A stretch of DNA of 10,201 bases, taken from positions 1 to 10,201 of the forward strand of contig JAQBVH010000060.1 of the NCBI GenBank assembly GCA_027623615.1, in the 5' to 3' direction. Shown here one piece after another: positions 1 to 7,066 of this stretch (the stretch's first letter is position 1; each line of letters starts with the position of its first letter). The stretch comes from Planctomycetota bacterium. GTDB taxonomy: Bacteria > Planctomycetota > UBA1135 > GCA-002686595. The translations under genes and the position numbers were made by a program. The notes beneath the pieces are model-generated. The model saw nothing but the letters and a program-made list of their open reading frames with translations, was not told where the DNA came from and did not search any database.

Positions 1-570
1 GACGTGGCCACGGCGAACATCGCCGCCGCCCTCGACGCGGGCTGCCACGTGGTCGTGGGCACCTCCGGGCTGACCGGGCAGCAGTACGACCAGATCGACG
101 CCCACGCTCGTCGGGTCGGACGCGGCGTCCTGGCTTGCGGCAACTTCGCCTTGAGCGCGGTGCTGATGATGAAGTTCAGCGAGCTCGCGACGCGCTGGTT
201 CCCGCGCTGCGAGGTGATCGACTACGCCGGCGGCGGCAAGATCGACGCACCGAGCGGGACCGCGCGCGAGCTGGCGCATCGAGTCGGTCGCGCCGGGGCG
301 TCCGCGCCAGAGGTCGCCCTCGACGAGGTCCAGGGTGAGCGCGACGCCCGCGGCGCGCATCTGGACGGTGTGCAGGTGCACTCCGTACGCCTCCCCAGCT
401 TCGTGCTCGCGGTCGAGTCGATCTTCGGCGCGACCGACGAACGCCTCACGATCCGCCACGACGCGGGGTCGAGCGCCGAACCCTACGTCGGCGGGGCGCT
501 GCTGGCGATCCAGCGGGTGGGTGGCCTGATCGGGCTCGCGCGGGGCCTCGACCAGGTCCTCGACATGTGA
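1..570 (+). CDS. dapB: 4-hydroxy-tetrahydrodipicolinate reductase, C-terminal part (5' end outside window)
   Basis: DapB catalyses the NAD(P)H-dependent reduction step of cytoplasmic lysine/diaminopimelate synthesis. The frame is open from base 1, so the N-terminal GxxGxxG nucleotide-binding part lies outside the window. Visible are the end of the Rossmann domain (VVVGTSGLT, bases about 46-72), the NFALSAVLM segment that starts the substrate domain (family NFSxGVNxM), and the hallmark KIDAPSGTARELA at 238-276. The conserved Lys (codon 238-240, equivalent to E. coli K163) and the substrate-binding SGT are present. However, the family HHxHK loop reads YAGGGK (223-240), so the catalytic His position is Ala. 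The C-terminal region (GVQVHSVRLPSFVLAVESIFG, then ERLTIRHDA) is typical of the family. The gene ends TGA at 570 and converges on the next gene with a 55-base gap. Family assignment is firm. Whether this variant loop keeps full DapB activity is open. Confidence 0.9.
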   Translation, partial: DVATANIAAALDAGCHVVVGTSGLTGQQYDQIDAHARRVGRGVLACGNFALSAVLMMKFSELATRWFPRCEVIDYAGGGKIDAPSGTARELAHRVGRAGASAPEVALDEVQGERDARGAHLDGVQVHSVRLPSFVLAVESIFGATDERLTIRHDAGSSAEPYVGGALLAIQRVGGLIGLARGLDQVLDM

Positions 571-625
571 AACGCGCAGGGCCCAGCGATGCCGGCACCG
601 ACCCTAGCAGGTGCACCTCGGGCTG
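571..625. other. Convergent intergenic gap with small inverted repeats
   Basis: This short spacer separates the dapB stop from the stop of the minus-strand secreted protein. It holds the 10-base palindrome AGGTGCACCT at 609-618, nested inside a 6-base inverted repeat (TAGCAG 605-610, CTGCTA 623-628) that reaches the minus-strand stop codon. There is no T-tract on either strand, so a bidirectional terminator is possible but weakly supported. Confidence 0.25.
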
Positions 626-3355
626 CTACGGAAGGATCTGCAGCGGGACCGCGCTCGTCGCGAAGTCATAGGGATCGACGAGGACCACCGCATGGTGCAG
701 GGTCGTGCCGATCAAGGGGGCGAAGGCGCCCGGCGGCAGGACCACTTGCAGGTCAATGCGTCCTGAGAGGGGCACGACCCCGCTGCCGTTCGGGAAGAGC
801 GGGCCGCCCGAGCTCTCGAGCACGATGCGCGTGTAGCGATCGAAGTTCAGGGGCACGACGACGCTGCCCAGGCTGAACCCGGGAGAGTCCCCGCTCATGC
901 TGCCCAGGAGCTGATAGCGGCGCCCGGCATCAGAGGTGGTCAGGGCCAGGGTCAGGGTCTGTGTGCCGCCGGCGCTGGCGGAGAGCGCCCAGGTGTCGGC
1001 GCTCAGGCTGCCACGCTTCGTGACGGCGACCAACCAGTCCTCGCCTGGCGAGTGCGGCGGCGGGCCGAGGGGGACGGTGCCGCCTCCGACCAGGTTCTTG
1101 GCCTGCCCGATCCACTCGCCCTCGCGCGGGTCGAACCAGAAGAGCTGGAAAGGTCCGCTTGCTCCGGTCAGATCGAGGGTCGGTGCGCCACCGGCGTCCG
1201 GGAGGTAGACCAGGTAGACCTCGCCGGGCTTCTCGAAGCACTGGGCACCCCCGTAGGAGGAGTCCCCTCCGGAAACGAGCGCGTCCTTCGGGGACATCTC
1301 ATGGAAGGGGAAGGAGCGCAGGAAGGCCAGGGCGTGTGCCGAGTCCTCCCACATCTCTTCCCGGGTGCGGAAGTCCTCGAGAGACAGGTCGCCGCCCAGG
1401 GGCAGGTCGTGCCAACCCGCATACCACTGCAGGTGGCCGCCGGAGAGCAGCACGTCGTAGAGCACCCGCTTACGCAGATCGTCGTGGTTCTGGTCGGTCA
1501 GGCCCTCTTGCCAGGGCGAGTGCTCGACCGCCGCCACGACCCACGGCTGGCCGGCCACGGCCGACTGCTTGCGCCACTGCTCCACGTGGGTGTCGACCCA
1601 GTCGGGTGCGAACTGCAGCGCGGTCTGCTCGAAGCGCTCCTCCCCGAGCACCTCGTCGTAGTCGTCGAAGTCGAACAGGTGGTTGTGGAAGGTGACCGGG
1701 TGCTGATAGGGGTCGAGGTCTCGGATCCAATCCGCCTTGGCCCGCAGCGCGGACACGCTGAAGTCGTTCTCCTCCGAGAGGTCCCAGACGAGCGCTGGGC
1801 TGTCCGCGAAGCGCGCAATCAGCTCCCGTAGGAAGAGCTTGCGCTCCACGCCGAAGGCGCCGCCATCGAGCCACTCCTCGTTGTCCGTCTCGGTCTCGCC
1901 GAGGGTCAGGTGGATCAGGATCCCACGCTGCGCCGCATGCTCGAAGACCTGGTGCCACTGACGGAGGCGGCCCGTGTCGTAGTGGGTCCGGTCGAAGCCG
2001 GTCGGCGCCAGGCCCAGGAAGGGGTGCACGTCCTGTCCGTCACCGCCGAGGTTCATCGGCATGGCGAAGATGGAGTTCAGGCCCACGTCCGACAGGTAGT
2101 TCAGGGCGCCGATCAGGCCCTTGGAGTCCACGCGGTGGTCCTGGGAGAGGAAGAGGGGATCGCCCCCCCGCCAGTCTGCGACGTGCGGCGCGAAGCTGTG
2201 CAGCACGCCCTCGGAGGCGGGCATCTTGGCCACGCCGTCGAAGCCGCGGAAGGCGAGCAAATTCTCCGGGCTGTTGACGCCGACTTCGAGGAAGTAGGGC
2301 CCGTGGTCGAACTTCATGTAGTGGTCGTCCACGTAGCGCAGGGTTCCGTAGCGCAGGAACCCCGGCGCCGTCGGGTCGATCGGCGCGACCTCGAGCACGG
2401 TCACGACGCCCTCGAGCAGGCCGGGGGTCCCGGACTGCTGCGGAAGGATCGCGATGTCGTTGCCCGCGCGGAACTTCGCCCGCGCGACCCACGTGCCTTC
2501 GTAGGGCGGTCGGAAGCGGGCCGCCCAGCGGGTGCCCCACTCGCCGCCCTCGCCGTCGGCGTCGAAGAAGCCGGGCACCTCGATCGTGGTGCCATCCGGG
2601 CCGGTGAAGCCGACGCTCAGGCGGTAGTCCAGGAACGGGTTGGGGTTGTTGTCGGTCTCCGAGGCCCAGGGCCCGGAGAACTGCAGCTCCACCAGCTGCC
2701 CGACGCGGCGCACACCCGCGACGTGCACGGAGCCGTCCCCATCGACGCCCGCGGTCGGGTCGGGGCGATGCGCCAGCAGCGCGGCGCCGTCGATCCCGCC
2801 CGAGGAGATGCGCAGTCCGGCGATGGTCACGCCAACCGGCAGGGGGCCGCCGTCGGCGCGCTTGAGCTGGTCGGCCGCGAAGGCCACGCCGAACACCTCT
2901 TGCCCAGCGTTGGAGCCAGTCTGCACGGAGTAGCCCGTGCCGGTCCAGCCGGAGATGGTGGCCGGCTGGCCCAGGCTGCCGTCGATGAACCGCGGTTGCA
3001 CGGTGATCGAGTTGTTGCCCCCGACCTCGAACAGGAAGAAGTCGTAGCCGTCGCCCTGATCGGTCCAGACCCCCAGGTCCATGTCCCACTCGGGTGCGAC
3101 GTTGTTGCGGGCGAAGTAGGTGGCCAGGTCCCGATCGTCGGCGGCGCCGATGTCGAAGTTCACCGCCTTGAACTGAACCGCTCCGTCAGAGACCCCGGCC
3201 GCCAGCTGCGGCGCGTTCAAGGTCGTGTTGCCGGCGACAACCCGCGCGATCCGCGAGCCGCGCAGGACGACCTGGACTCCGTCGGCCTGGCAGGGCGCGG
3301 CCGAGAGGAGAGAAAATACGAGGACGGCGAGCGCGGACCAGAGTTCCGTGCGCAT
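626..3355 (-). CDS. Secreted DUF5060 / TIM-barrel glycoside hydrolase-like multidomain protein
   Basis: A 909-residue exported protein, probably acting on polysaccharide or glycoprotein outside the cytoplasm; substrate unknown. I place the start at ATG 3353-3355 because it gives a clean signal peptide (MRTELW, hydrophobic 7-20, then AAPCQADG). The upstream in-frame ATG at 3514 would add 53 non-signal residues. Domains in order: unknown beta-rich domain (about 25-210, with GYDFFLFEVGGNNSITVQP); DUF5060 beta-sandwich (about 215-325, VELQFSGPW, PGFFDADGEGGEW, FRPPYEGTW); TIM-barrel-like region (about 335-680); collagen-binding-like PF12904-type domain (about 690-780, EVYLVYLPDAGG, LFWFDP, DWLVAV); and a C-terminal beta domain (about 785-909, YQLLGSMSGDSPG, TLHHAVVLVDP). 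Candidate acidic catalytic residues, by analogy with clan GH-A, are E528/E529 (WDLSEEN) and E611 (VVAAVEHSPW). Activity is inference; domain order is visible. Monocistronic and divergent from the RNase gene. Confidence 0.82.
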   Translation of the reverse strand: MRTELWSALAVLVFSLLSAAPCQADGVQVVLRGSRIARVVAGNTTLNAPQLAAGVSDGAVQFKAVNFDIGAADDRDLATYFARNNVAPEWDMDLGVWTDQGDGYDFFLFEVGGNNSITVQPRFIDGSLGQPATISGWTGTGYSVQTGSNAGQEVFGVAFAADQLKRADGGPLPVGVTIAGLRISSGGIDGAALLAHRPDPTAGVDGDGSVHVAGVRRVGQLVELQFSGPWASETDNNPNPFLDYRLSVGFTGPDGTTIEVPGFFDADGEGGEWGTRWAARFRPPYEGTWVARAKFRAGNDIAILPQQSGTPGLLEGVVTVLEVAPIDPTAPGFLRYGTLRYVDDHYMKFDHGPYFLEVGVNSPENLLAFRGFDGVAKMPASEGVLHSFAPHVADWRGGDPLFLSQDHRVDSKGLIGALNYLSDVGLNSIFAMPMNLGGDGQDVHPFLGLAPTGFDRTHYDTGRLRQWHQVFEHAAQRGILIHLTLGETETDNEEWLDGGAFGVERKLFLRELIARFADSPALVWDLSEENDFSVSALRAKADWIRDLDPYQHPVTFHNHLFDFDDYDEVLGEERFEQTALQFAPDWVDTHVEQWRKQSAVAGQPWVVAAVEHSPWQEGLTDQNHDDLRKRVLYDVLLSGGHLQWYAGWHDLPLGGDLSLEDFRTREEMWEDSAHALAFLRSFPFHEMSPKDALVSGGDSSYGGAQCFEKPGEVYLVYLPDAGGAPTLDLTGASGPFQLFWFDPREGEWIGQAKNLVGGGTVPLGPPPHSPGEDWLVAVTKRGSLSADTWALSASAGGTQTLTLALTTSDAGRRYQLLGSMSGDSPGFSLGSVVVPLNFDRYTRIVLESSGGPLFPNGSGVVPLSGRIDLQVVLPPGAFAPLIGTTLHHAVVLVDPYDFATSAVPLQILP

Positions 3356-3418
3356 GAGCTTGATTGCCCCGGCGTGTGCGGCGCCTGGGCGTAGGGGGAA
3401 GGAGGTCGGGGCTGAAGG

Positions 3419-3447
3419 AGTGTTGACGGCCCCCCGTCTCAGATCAA
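3419..3447 (-). promoter_or_regulatory. Possible sigma70-type promoter for the secreted DUF5060 protein
   Basis: On the minus strand, TTGATC (3442-3447) lies 17 bases before AACACT (3419-3424). This matches four and three consensus positions at ideal spacing and would give a leader of roughly 55 bases. No Shine-Dalgarno sequence is evident before ATG 3355. Weak matches in GC-rich DNA make this tentative. Confidence 0.25.
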
Positions 3448-3503
3448 GCCGTCCCCCGGGGAGGAAGCTTTCTGGACACCATTGCCCAGGGCACACTAGG
3501 GCC

Positions 3504-5285
3504 ATGGTTCCCAAGGACGGGGCAGAGGACGGTCAGTTCAAGAGCTTCAAGGACCTCCTGCGCTCGAAGGGCGGACAGCCCGAGCCCGAGCGGGAGGCCA
3601 AGGATCGCGGCTGGGTCGTCGAGAGCGACGACGGGGAGCCGGTCTACGACGACGACGACCTCGACAATCTGCCGGACCCCGACGCGGGCATCCGCGCGCG
3701 CATCGGCCGACGGCCCGCCGCCGAAGGACCGATGCCCGAGGGCCCGCCGTGCTACCGCGACGCGGAGTCGGACGAGCTGGAGCTCTTGCGCTCGTTCCGC
3801 TTGCGGACGGTCTTCCCAAAGGACGTCCTCGACGAGGTCGCGGCTCTGCCCGACAACCCGGACGTGAAGGACCTGACGGGTCGCTGGGACCTGCGCGACC
3901 AGTGCATCTTCACGATCGACGGACCGGACGCGCGGGACTTCGACGACGCGATCTCGATTCGTGACCTCGAGGACGGAGCAGTCGAGCTCGGTGTGCACAT
4001 CGCGGACGTGGCCCACTACGTGCGGCCGGGCACGATGCTCGACGAGGAAGCGCTCGCCCGTGGCACCTCGGTCTACCTGCCCGACCAGGTGCTGCCGATG
4101 CTGCCCGAGGAGCTCTCGAACGGGCTGTGCTCCCTGGTCGAGGGCCGGCCGCGCTTCGCGTACACCGTTTTGATGATCTTCGATCAGGCCGGCGAACGAA
4201 CGGGGGCCCGGGTCGGCAAGAGCGTCATCCAGAGCGTCAAGCGCAACACCTATCAGGCCGTCCAGGAGTTGCTCGACGGAGCAGACAGTGAGGCGGCGCG
4301 GGGCATCGAGTTCTTGCGCGCGGACCTCGAGCGCTTCGCCAAGTGGACCCGGCGCCAGCAGGCGATCCGGGACGCGAAGGGATCCCTACGCATCCAGTCG
4401 ACCGAGAAGAAGTTCCTGTTCGACGACAAGGGGGAGGTGCAGGAGATCGTGAACGCCGCGCGCTACTTCTCCCAGACCCTGATCGAGGAGACCGCGCTCG
4501 CCGCGAACCAGGCGGTGGGGGACCTGTTCCGCAAGCGCGGGTTGCCGACGCTCTACCGCGTGCATCCCGAGAAGGACCCCGACGAGATCGCGGCGGTCGC
4601 GGCCAACCTCCTCAAGCACGGCATCCGTGTTCCGACCAAGGACCGCCTGACCGGACGCGACATCGGCCGCATGATCCGCGAGGCGCGGCGCAAGCCGAAC
4701 GCCGAGGCCTTGATCGGACGCATCATGGGCCTGGTCGAGCGGGCCGTGTACGAGGTCAAGGACCACGAGGACGTGGCCAAGCACTTCGGCCTGGCGCGCG
4801 AGGCGTACCTGCACTTCACCTCGCCCATTCGCCGCTACCCCGACCTGATCGTCCACCGTTGGTTGTGGGCGATCGAGGGCGATGACGCGAAGGCCGCCGA
4901 GGACGAGCTGCGCTCGGAGGCGCTGGTCGCCGACCTGAACGATATGGCCGCGCACTGTTCGATCCAGGCGGAGGTCGCCGAGATGACGGAGATGGCGGTC
5001 AAGGACCTGAAGGTCTGCCAGTACATGGAGCCCCACATCGGTGAGAAGCTCAACGCCAAGGTGCGGCGCGTCTCCCGCGGGGGGATGGAGGTCGAGCTGG
5101 TCGACTTCAACGTGACCGGCTTCCTGCCCGCGCGCGCGATCGGAGATCGACCGCAGGTGGAGGGGTCGACCCTCACGATCCGGGTCGGGCGCAAGAGCCT
5201 GTCCTTCTCCGAGGGGTACGCGATCGCCGTGCGCGTGAAGGACGTGGACTTCCTCAAGCTGAACGTGCTGCTCGAGCTCGCGTAG
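3504..5285 (+). CDS. rnr: RNase II/R family 3'-5' exoribonuclease, no N-terminal cold-shock domains
   Basis: A 593-residue processive 3'-5' exoribonuclease of RNA decay, cytoplasmic. The RNB catalytic domain spans about 110-455. It carries TIDGPDARDFDDAI (137-150), whose Asp cluster binds the catalytic metals; HIADVAHYV (165-173); GTSVYLPDQVLPMLPEELSNGLCSL (187-211); and FTSPIRRYPDLIVHR (438-452) with the catalytic Arg. An S1 RNA-binding domain follows (about 511-593). Residues 1-95 are hydrophilic and acidic (DDDDLDNLPDPD at 49-60) and show no OB-fold, so CSD1 and CSD2 of typical RNase R (about 700-800 residues) are missing. I chose ATG 3504: the open frame continues to 3225, but that part lies antisense to the neighbouring gene and looks like a shadow. 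No good Shine-Dalgarno sequence is present. The symbol rnr is by family; it could equally be called an RNase II-like enzyme. Confidence 0.9.
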   Translation: MVPKDGAEDGQFKSFKDLLRSKGGQPEPEREAKDRGWVVESDDGEPVYDDDDLDNLPDPDAGIRARIGRRPAAEGPMPEGPPCYRDAESDELELLRSFRLRTVFPKDVLDEVAALPDNPDVKDLTGRWDLRDQCIFTIDGPDARDFDDAISIRDLEDGAVELGVHIADVAHYVRPGTMLDEEALARGTSVYLPDQVLPMLPEELSNGLCSLVEGRPRFAYTVLMIFDQAGERTGARVGKSVIQSVKRNTYQAVQELLDGADSEAARGIEFLRADLERFAKWTRRQQAIRDAKGSLRIQSTEKKFLFDDKGEVQEIVNAARYFSQTLIEETALAANQAVGDLFRKRGLPTLYRVHPEKDPDEIAAVAANLLKHGIRVPTKDRLTGRDIGRMIREARRKPNAEALIGRIMGLVERAVYEVKDHEDVAKHFGLAREAYLHFTSPIRRYPDLIVHRWLWAIEGDDAKAAEDELRSEALVADLNDMAAHCSIQAEVAEMTEMAVKDLKVCQYMEPHIGEKLNAKVRRVSRGGMEVELVDFNVTGFLPARAIGDRPQVEGSTLTIRVGRKSLSFSEGYAIAVRVKDVDFLKLNVLLELA

Positions 5286-5306
5286 CCGTCCCCGTGGGGC
5301 CCGCGA

Positions 5307-5333
5307 GCCTGCCTCGCCGGGCTGCAGGCAGGC
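5307..5333 (+). terminator. GC-rich hairpin after the exoribonuclease gene
   Basis: A perfect 8-base inverted repeat, GCCTGCCT (5307-5314) and AGGCAGGC (5326-5333), with an 11-base loop begins 21 bases after the stop codon at 5285. No T-tract follows. The location suits a transcript end or 3' stabilising hairpin, but a canonical intrinsic terminator is not shown. Confidence 0.4.
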
Positions 5334-5339
5334 CACGCC

Positions 5340-5381
5340 GGCCGGCCCCAGGAGCGGGACCGCGCAGGCTCCTCACCGGCC
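5340..5381 (+). repeat. Second compound GC-rich stem-loop
   Basis: Outer stem GGCCGG (5340-5345) pairs with CCGGCC (5376-5381). Inner stem AGGAGC (5350-5355) pairs with GCTCCT (5368-5373). A small internal loop (CCCC/CA) separates the stems and a 12-base apical loop closes the structure. It lies just before the putative promoter of the glutamate-synthase-like gene, so it may be part of a terminator pair or a control structure. Confidence 0.35.
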
Positions 5382-5386
5382 CGGGC

Positions 5387-5416
5387 TTGGTTTCCGTACC
5401 CGCAATGCCCCACACT
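5387..5416 (+). promoter_or_regulatory. Possible promoter of the glutamate-synthase-family gene, near-leaderless
   Basis: TTGGTT (5387-5392) and CACACT (5411-5416) are 18 bases apart, and the ATG at 5427 begins 10 bases after the second box. Transcription from here would start within a few bases of the ATG. No Shine-Dalgarno sequence is present, which is compatible with a leaderless or near-leaderless mRNA. Box matches are weak. Confidence 0.25.
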
Positions 5417-5426
5417 CTGCCGGCCC

Positions 5427-7017
5427 ATGCACACGCCCTTCTTCCTCGTCGCGGGGGCCTTCCTGGCCGGCTCGCTCGCCCTTGCCCTGTGGGCCTGGCC
5501 CTTCTGGATCCTGTTCGGCGTGGTGCTGGCCCTCACCCTCCTGGGCGTCGCCGACATCACGCAGCGTCGTCACGCGGTGCTGCGCAACTTCCCGGTCATC
5601 GGGCACTTCCGCTACCTGCTCGAGAAGATCCGGCCGGAGATCAGCCAGTACTTCATCGAGTCGGACCTCGACGGCCGGCCCTTCCACCGGGAGGCGCGCT
5701 CGGTCGTCTATCAGCGTGCGAAGGGTGACCTGGACACGGTGCCCTTCGGCACCCAGCGGGACGTCTACGAGGTCGGCTACGAGTGGATCGACCACTCGCT
5801 CCTGGCCCATCACCCCACCGGTGCGTCACCGCGCGTGCGCATCGGCGGGTCCTCGAGCTGCACGCAACCCTACGACGCGTCCCTCCTCTGCGTCTCCGCG
5901 ATGAGCTTCGGCGCCCTCAGCCGGCAAGCGGTCGAGGCCTTGAGTCGCGGGGCCGCCAAGGGGGGCTTCTCGCTGAACACGGGCGAGGGCGGCATCAGCC
6001 CCTATCACCTTGCCGGTGGCTGCGACCTGGTCTGGCAGATCGGCACGGGGTACTTCGGATGCCGCGCCGCGGACGGCAACTTCGAGCTCGAGAGCTTCCG
6101 CCGCAACGCCGGTCGGCCCGAGGTCAAGATGATCGAGGTCAAGCTCAGCCAGGGTGCCAAGCCCGGGCACGGGGGCATCCTGCCCGCGGCCAAGGTCACC
6201 AAGGAGATCTCGGCGATCCGCGGCGTACCGATGGGCGTGGACGTGCTCTCGCCGCCGGCGCACACGGCCTTCACGACGCCCACCGAACTGCTCGAGTTCC
6301 TCGAGCTCCTGCGGCGCGAGTCCGGCGGCAAGCCGGTCGGGATCAAGCTCTGTGTCGGACAGCCCTGGGAGTTCATGGCCCTGTGCAAGGCGATGCGCCG
6401 CTCGGGTCTAGCGCCGGACTTCATCGCGGTTGACGGCGGTGAGGGCGGGACGGGCGCCGCGCCGATCGAGTTCTCGAACCGCGTGGGCTCCCCGCTCTTC
6501 GAGGGATTGATGCTCGTGCACAACAGCCTGGTCGGCTTCGACCTGCGCGACCGCATCAAGCTGATCGCGGCGGGCAAGATCACGACCGGGTTCGACATGG
6601 CGCGCGTGCTGGCCCCTCGGCGCGGACCTGTGCGGCTCGGCGCGCGGGATGATGCTGGCCCTGGGTTGCATCCAGGCCCGGCGCTGCAACTCGAACCACT
6701 GCCCGGTCGGAGTCGCGACCCAGGATCCGCGGCTCGCGGGCGGACTGGACGTGCGCGACAAATCGTCGCGGGTGGCCCTCTTCCACCACGAGACGGTCAC
6801 GGCGTTCCGGGAGATGATCGCAGCGGCGGGATTGGACGACCCCGAGGAGCTGGGTCCGCAGCACGTCAACCGGCGGGTTTCGCCCAGCGTGGTGTCCTCG
6901 TACCTCGACCTCTACCCCTGGCTCGAGCGCGGGGCGCTGCTCTCAGAGCCGGTGCCGCCCGCCTACGAGGAGGCGTGGCGACGGGCCGGCGCCGACTCGT
7001 TCCGCCCCCTCGTATGA
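5427..7017 (+). CDS. FMN-binding glutamate synthase family membrane protein, interrupted by a one-base frameshift
   Basis: This is related to the FMN/Fe-S synthase domain of the glutamate synthase large subunit, in the stand-alone membrane-anchored family whose reaction is poorly defined. Two hydrophobic segments (about 5-22 and 24-42) precede the family signature RHAVLRNFPVIGHFRYLLEKIRPE (about 48-71) and YQRAKG/PFGT. The barrel shows SAMSFGALS (157-165), NTGEGGISPYH (184-194), KPGHGGILP (245-253) and VDGGEGGTGAAP (335-346). The frame breaks at a C4 run (6613-6616). Removing one C restores A-L-G-A-D-L-C-G-S and a 529-residue protein. The downstream part (from 6617 to TGA 7017) carries the 3Fe-4S cysteines C414, C420 and C425 (Cx5Cx4C, then PVGVATQDP). 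Unrepaired, the first frame runs with an unrelated tail to 7049 and loses the cluster. No GATase or glutamate synthase beta-subunit gene is adjacent. Family assignment is strong; functional state depends on whether the frameshift is real. Confidence 0.85.
6613..6616 (+). other. Frameshift point (extra C in a CCCC run)
   Basis: Upstream reading is DMARVLA in one frame. Downstream reading is GADLCGSARGMM in the next frame. Both halves are conserved family sequence, joined exactly by deleting one C from CCCC to give GCC CTC GGC. This is a typical homopolymer indel, either a sequencing or assembly error or a recent mutation. Confidence 0.85.
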
Positions 7018-7051
7018 CCCCTGGGGTGTGGCCCGGCCCGCCCGCCTGACC

Positions 7052-7057
7052 TATCCT
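7052..7057 (+). promoter_or_regulatory. Possible -10 box before the first cupredoxin lipoprotein
   Basis: TATCCT lies 9 bases before the ATG at 7067, in a 49-base gap after the preceding stop. No convincing -35 box or Shine-Dalgarno sequence is visible. If used, the mRNA would begin almost at the start codon. Read-through from the upstream gene is equally possible. Confidence 0.2.
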
Positions 7058-7066
7058 GCTGCGGTC

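Noticed and set aside
1910..3394. 494-codon plus-strand ORF opposite the secreted DUF5060 gene
   Set aside because: It is composed of Val/Gly/Arg/Ala-rich low-information sequence typical of antisense frames in GC-rich genes. The minus-strand product has clear domains and a signal peptide.
3225..3503. Upstream in-frame extension of the exoribonuclease
   Set aside because: The translation is unstructured, lies antisense to the start of the secreted protein gene and contains no cold-shock domain. ATG 3504 is preferred.
3356..3514. Upstream ATG for the DUF5060 protein (53 extra residues)
   Set aside because: It would place the signal peptide internally and would overlap the exoribonuclease start.
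4386..5336. 316-codon minus-strand ORF opposite the exoribonuclease
   Set aside because: It is antisense to conserved RNB and S1 coding sequence and its translation has no family features.
6600..6650. Programmed ribosomal frameshifting in the glutamate-synthase-like gene
   Set aside because: There is no classic slippery heptamer with a downstream structure, and the family is normally encoded in one frame. A homopolymer indel is the simpler explanation.
7018..7049. Out-of-frame end of the first half of the glutamate-synthase-like gene
   Set aside because: Sequence after the C4 run in this frame is Arg/Gly/Pro-rich and unrelated to the family. The conserved C-terminus is in the shifted frame ending at 7017.
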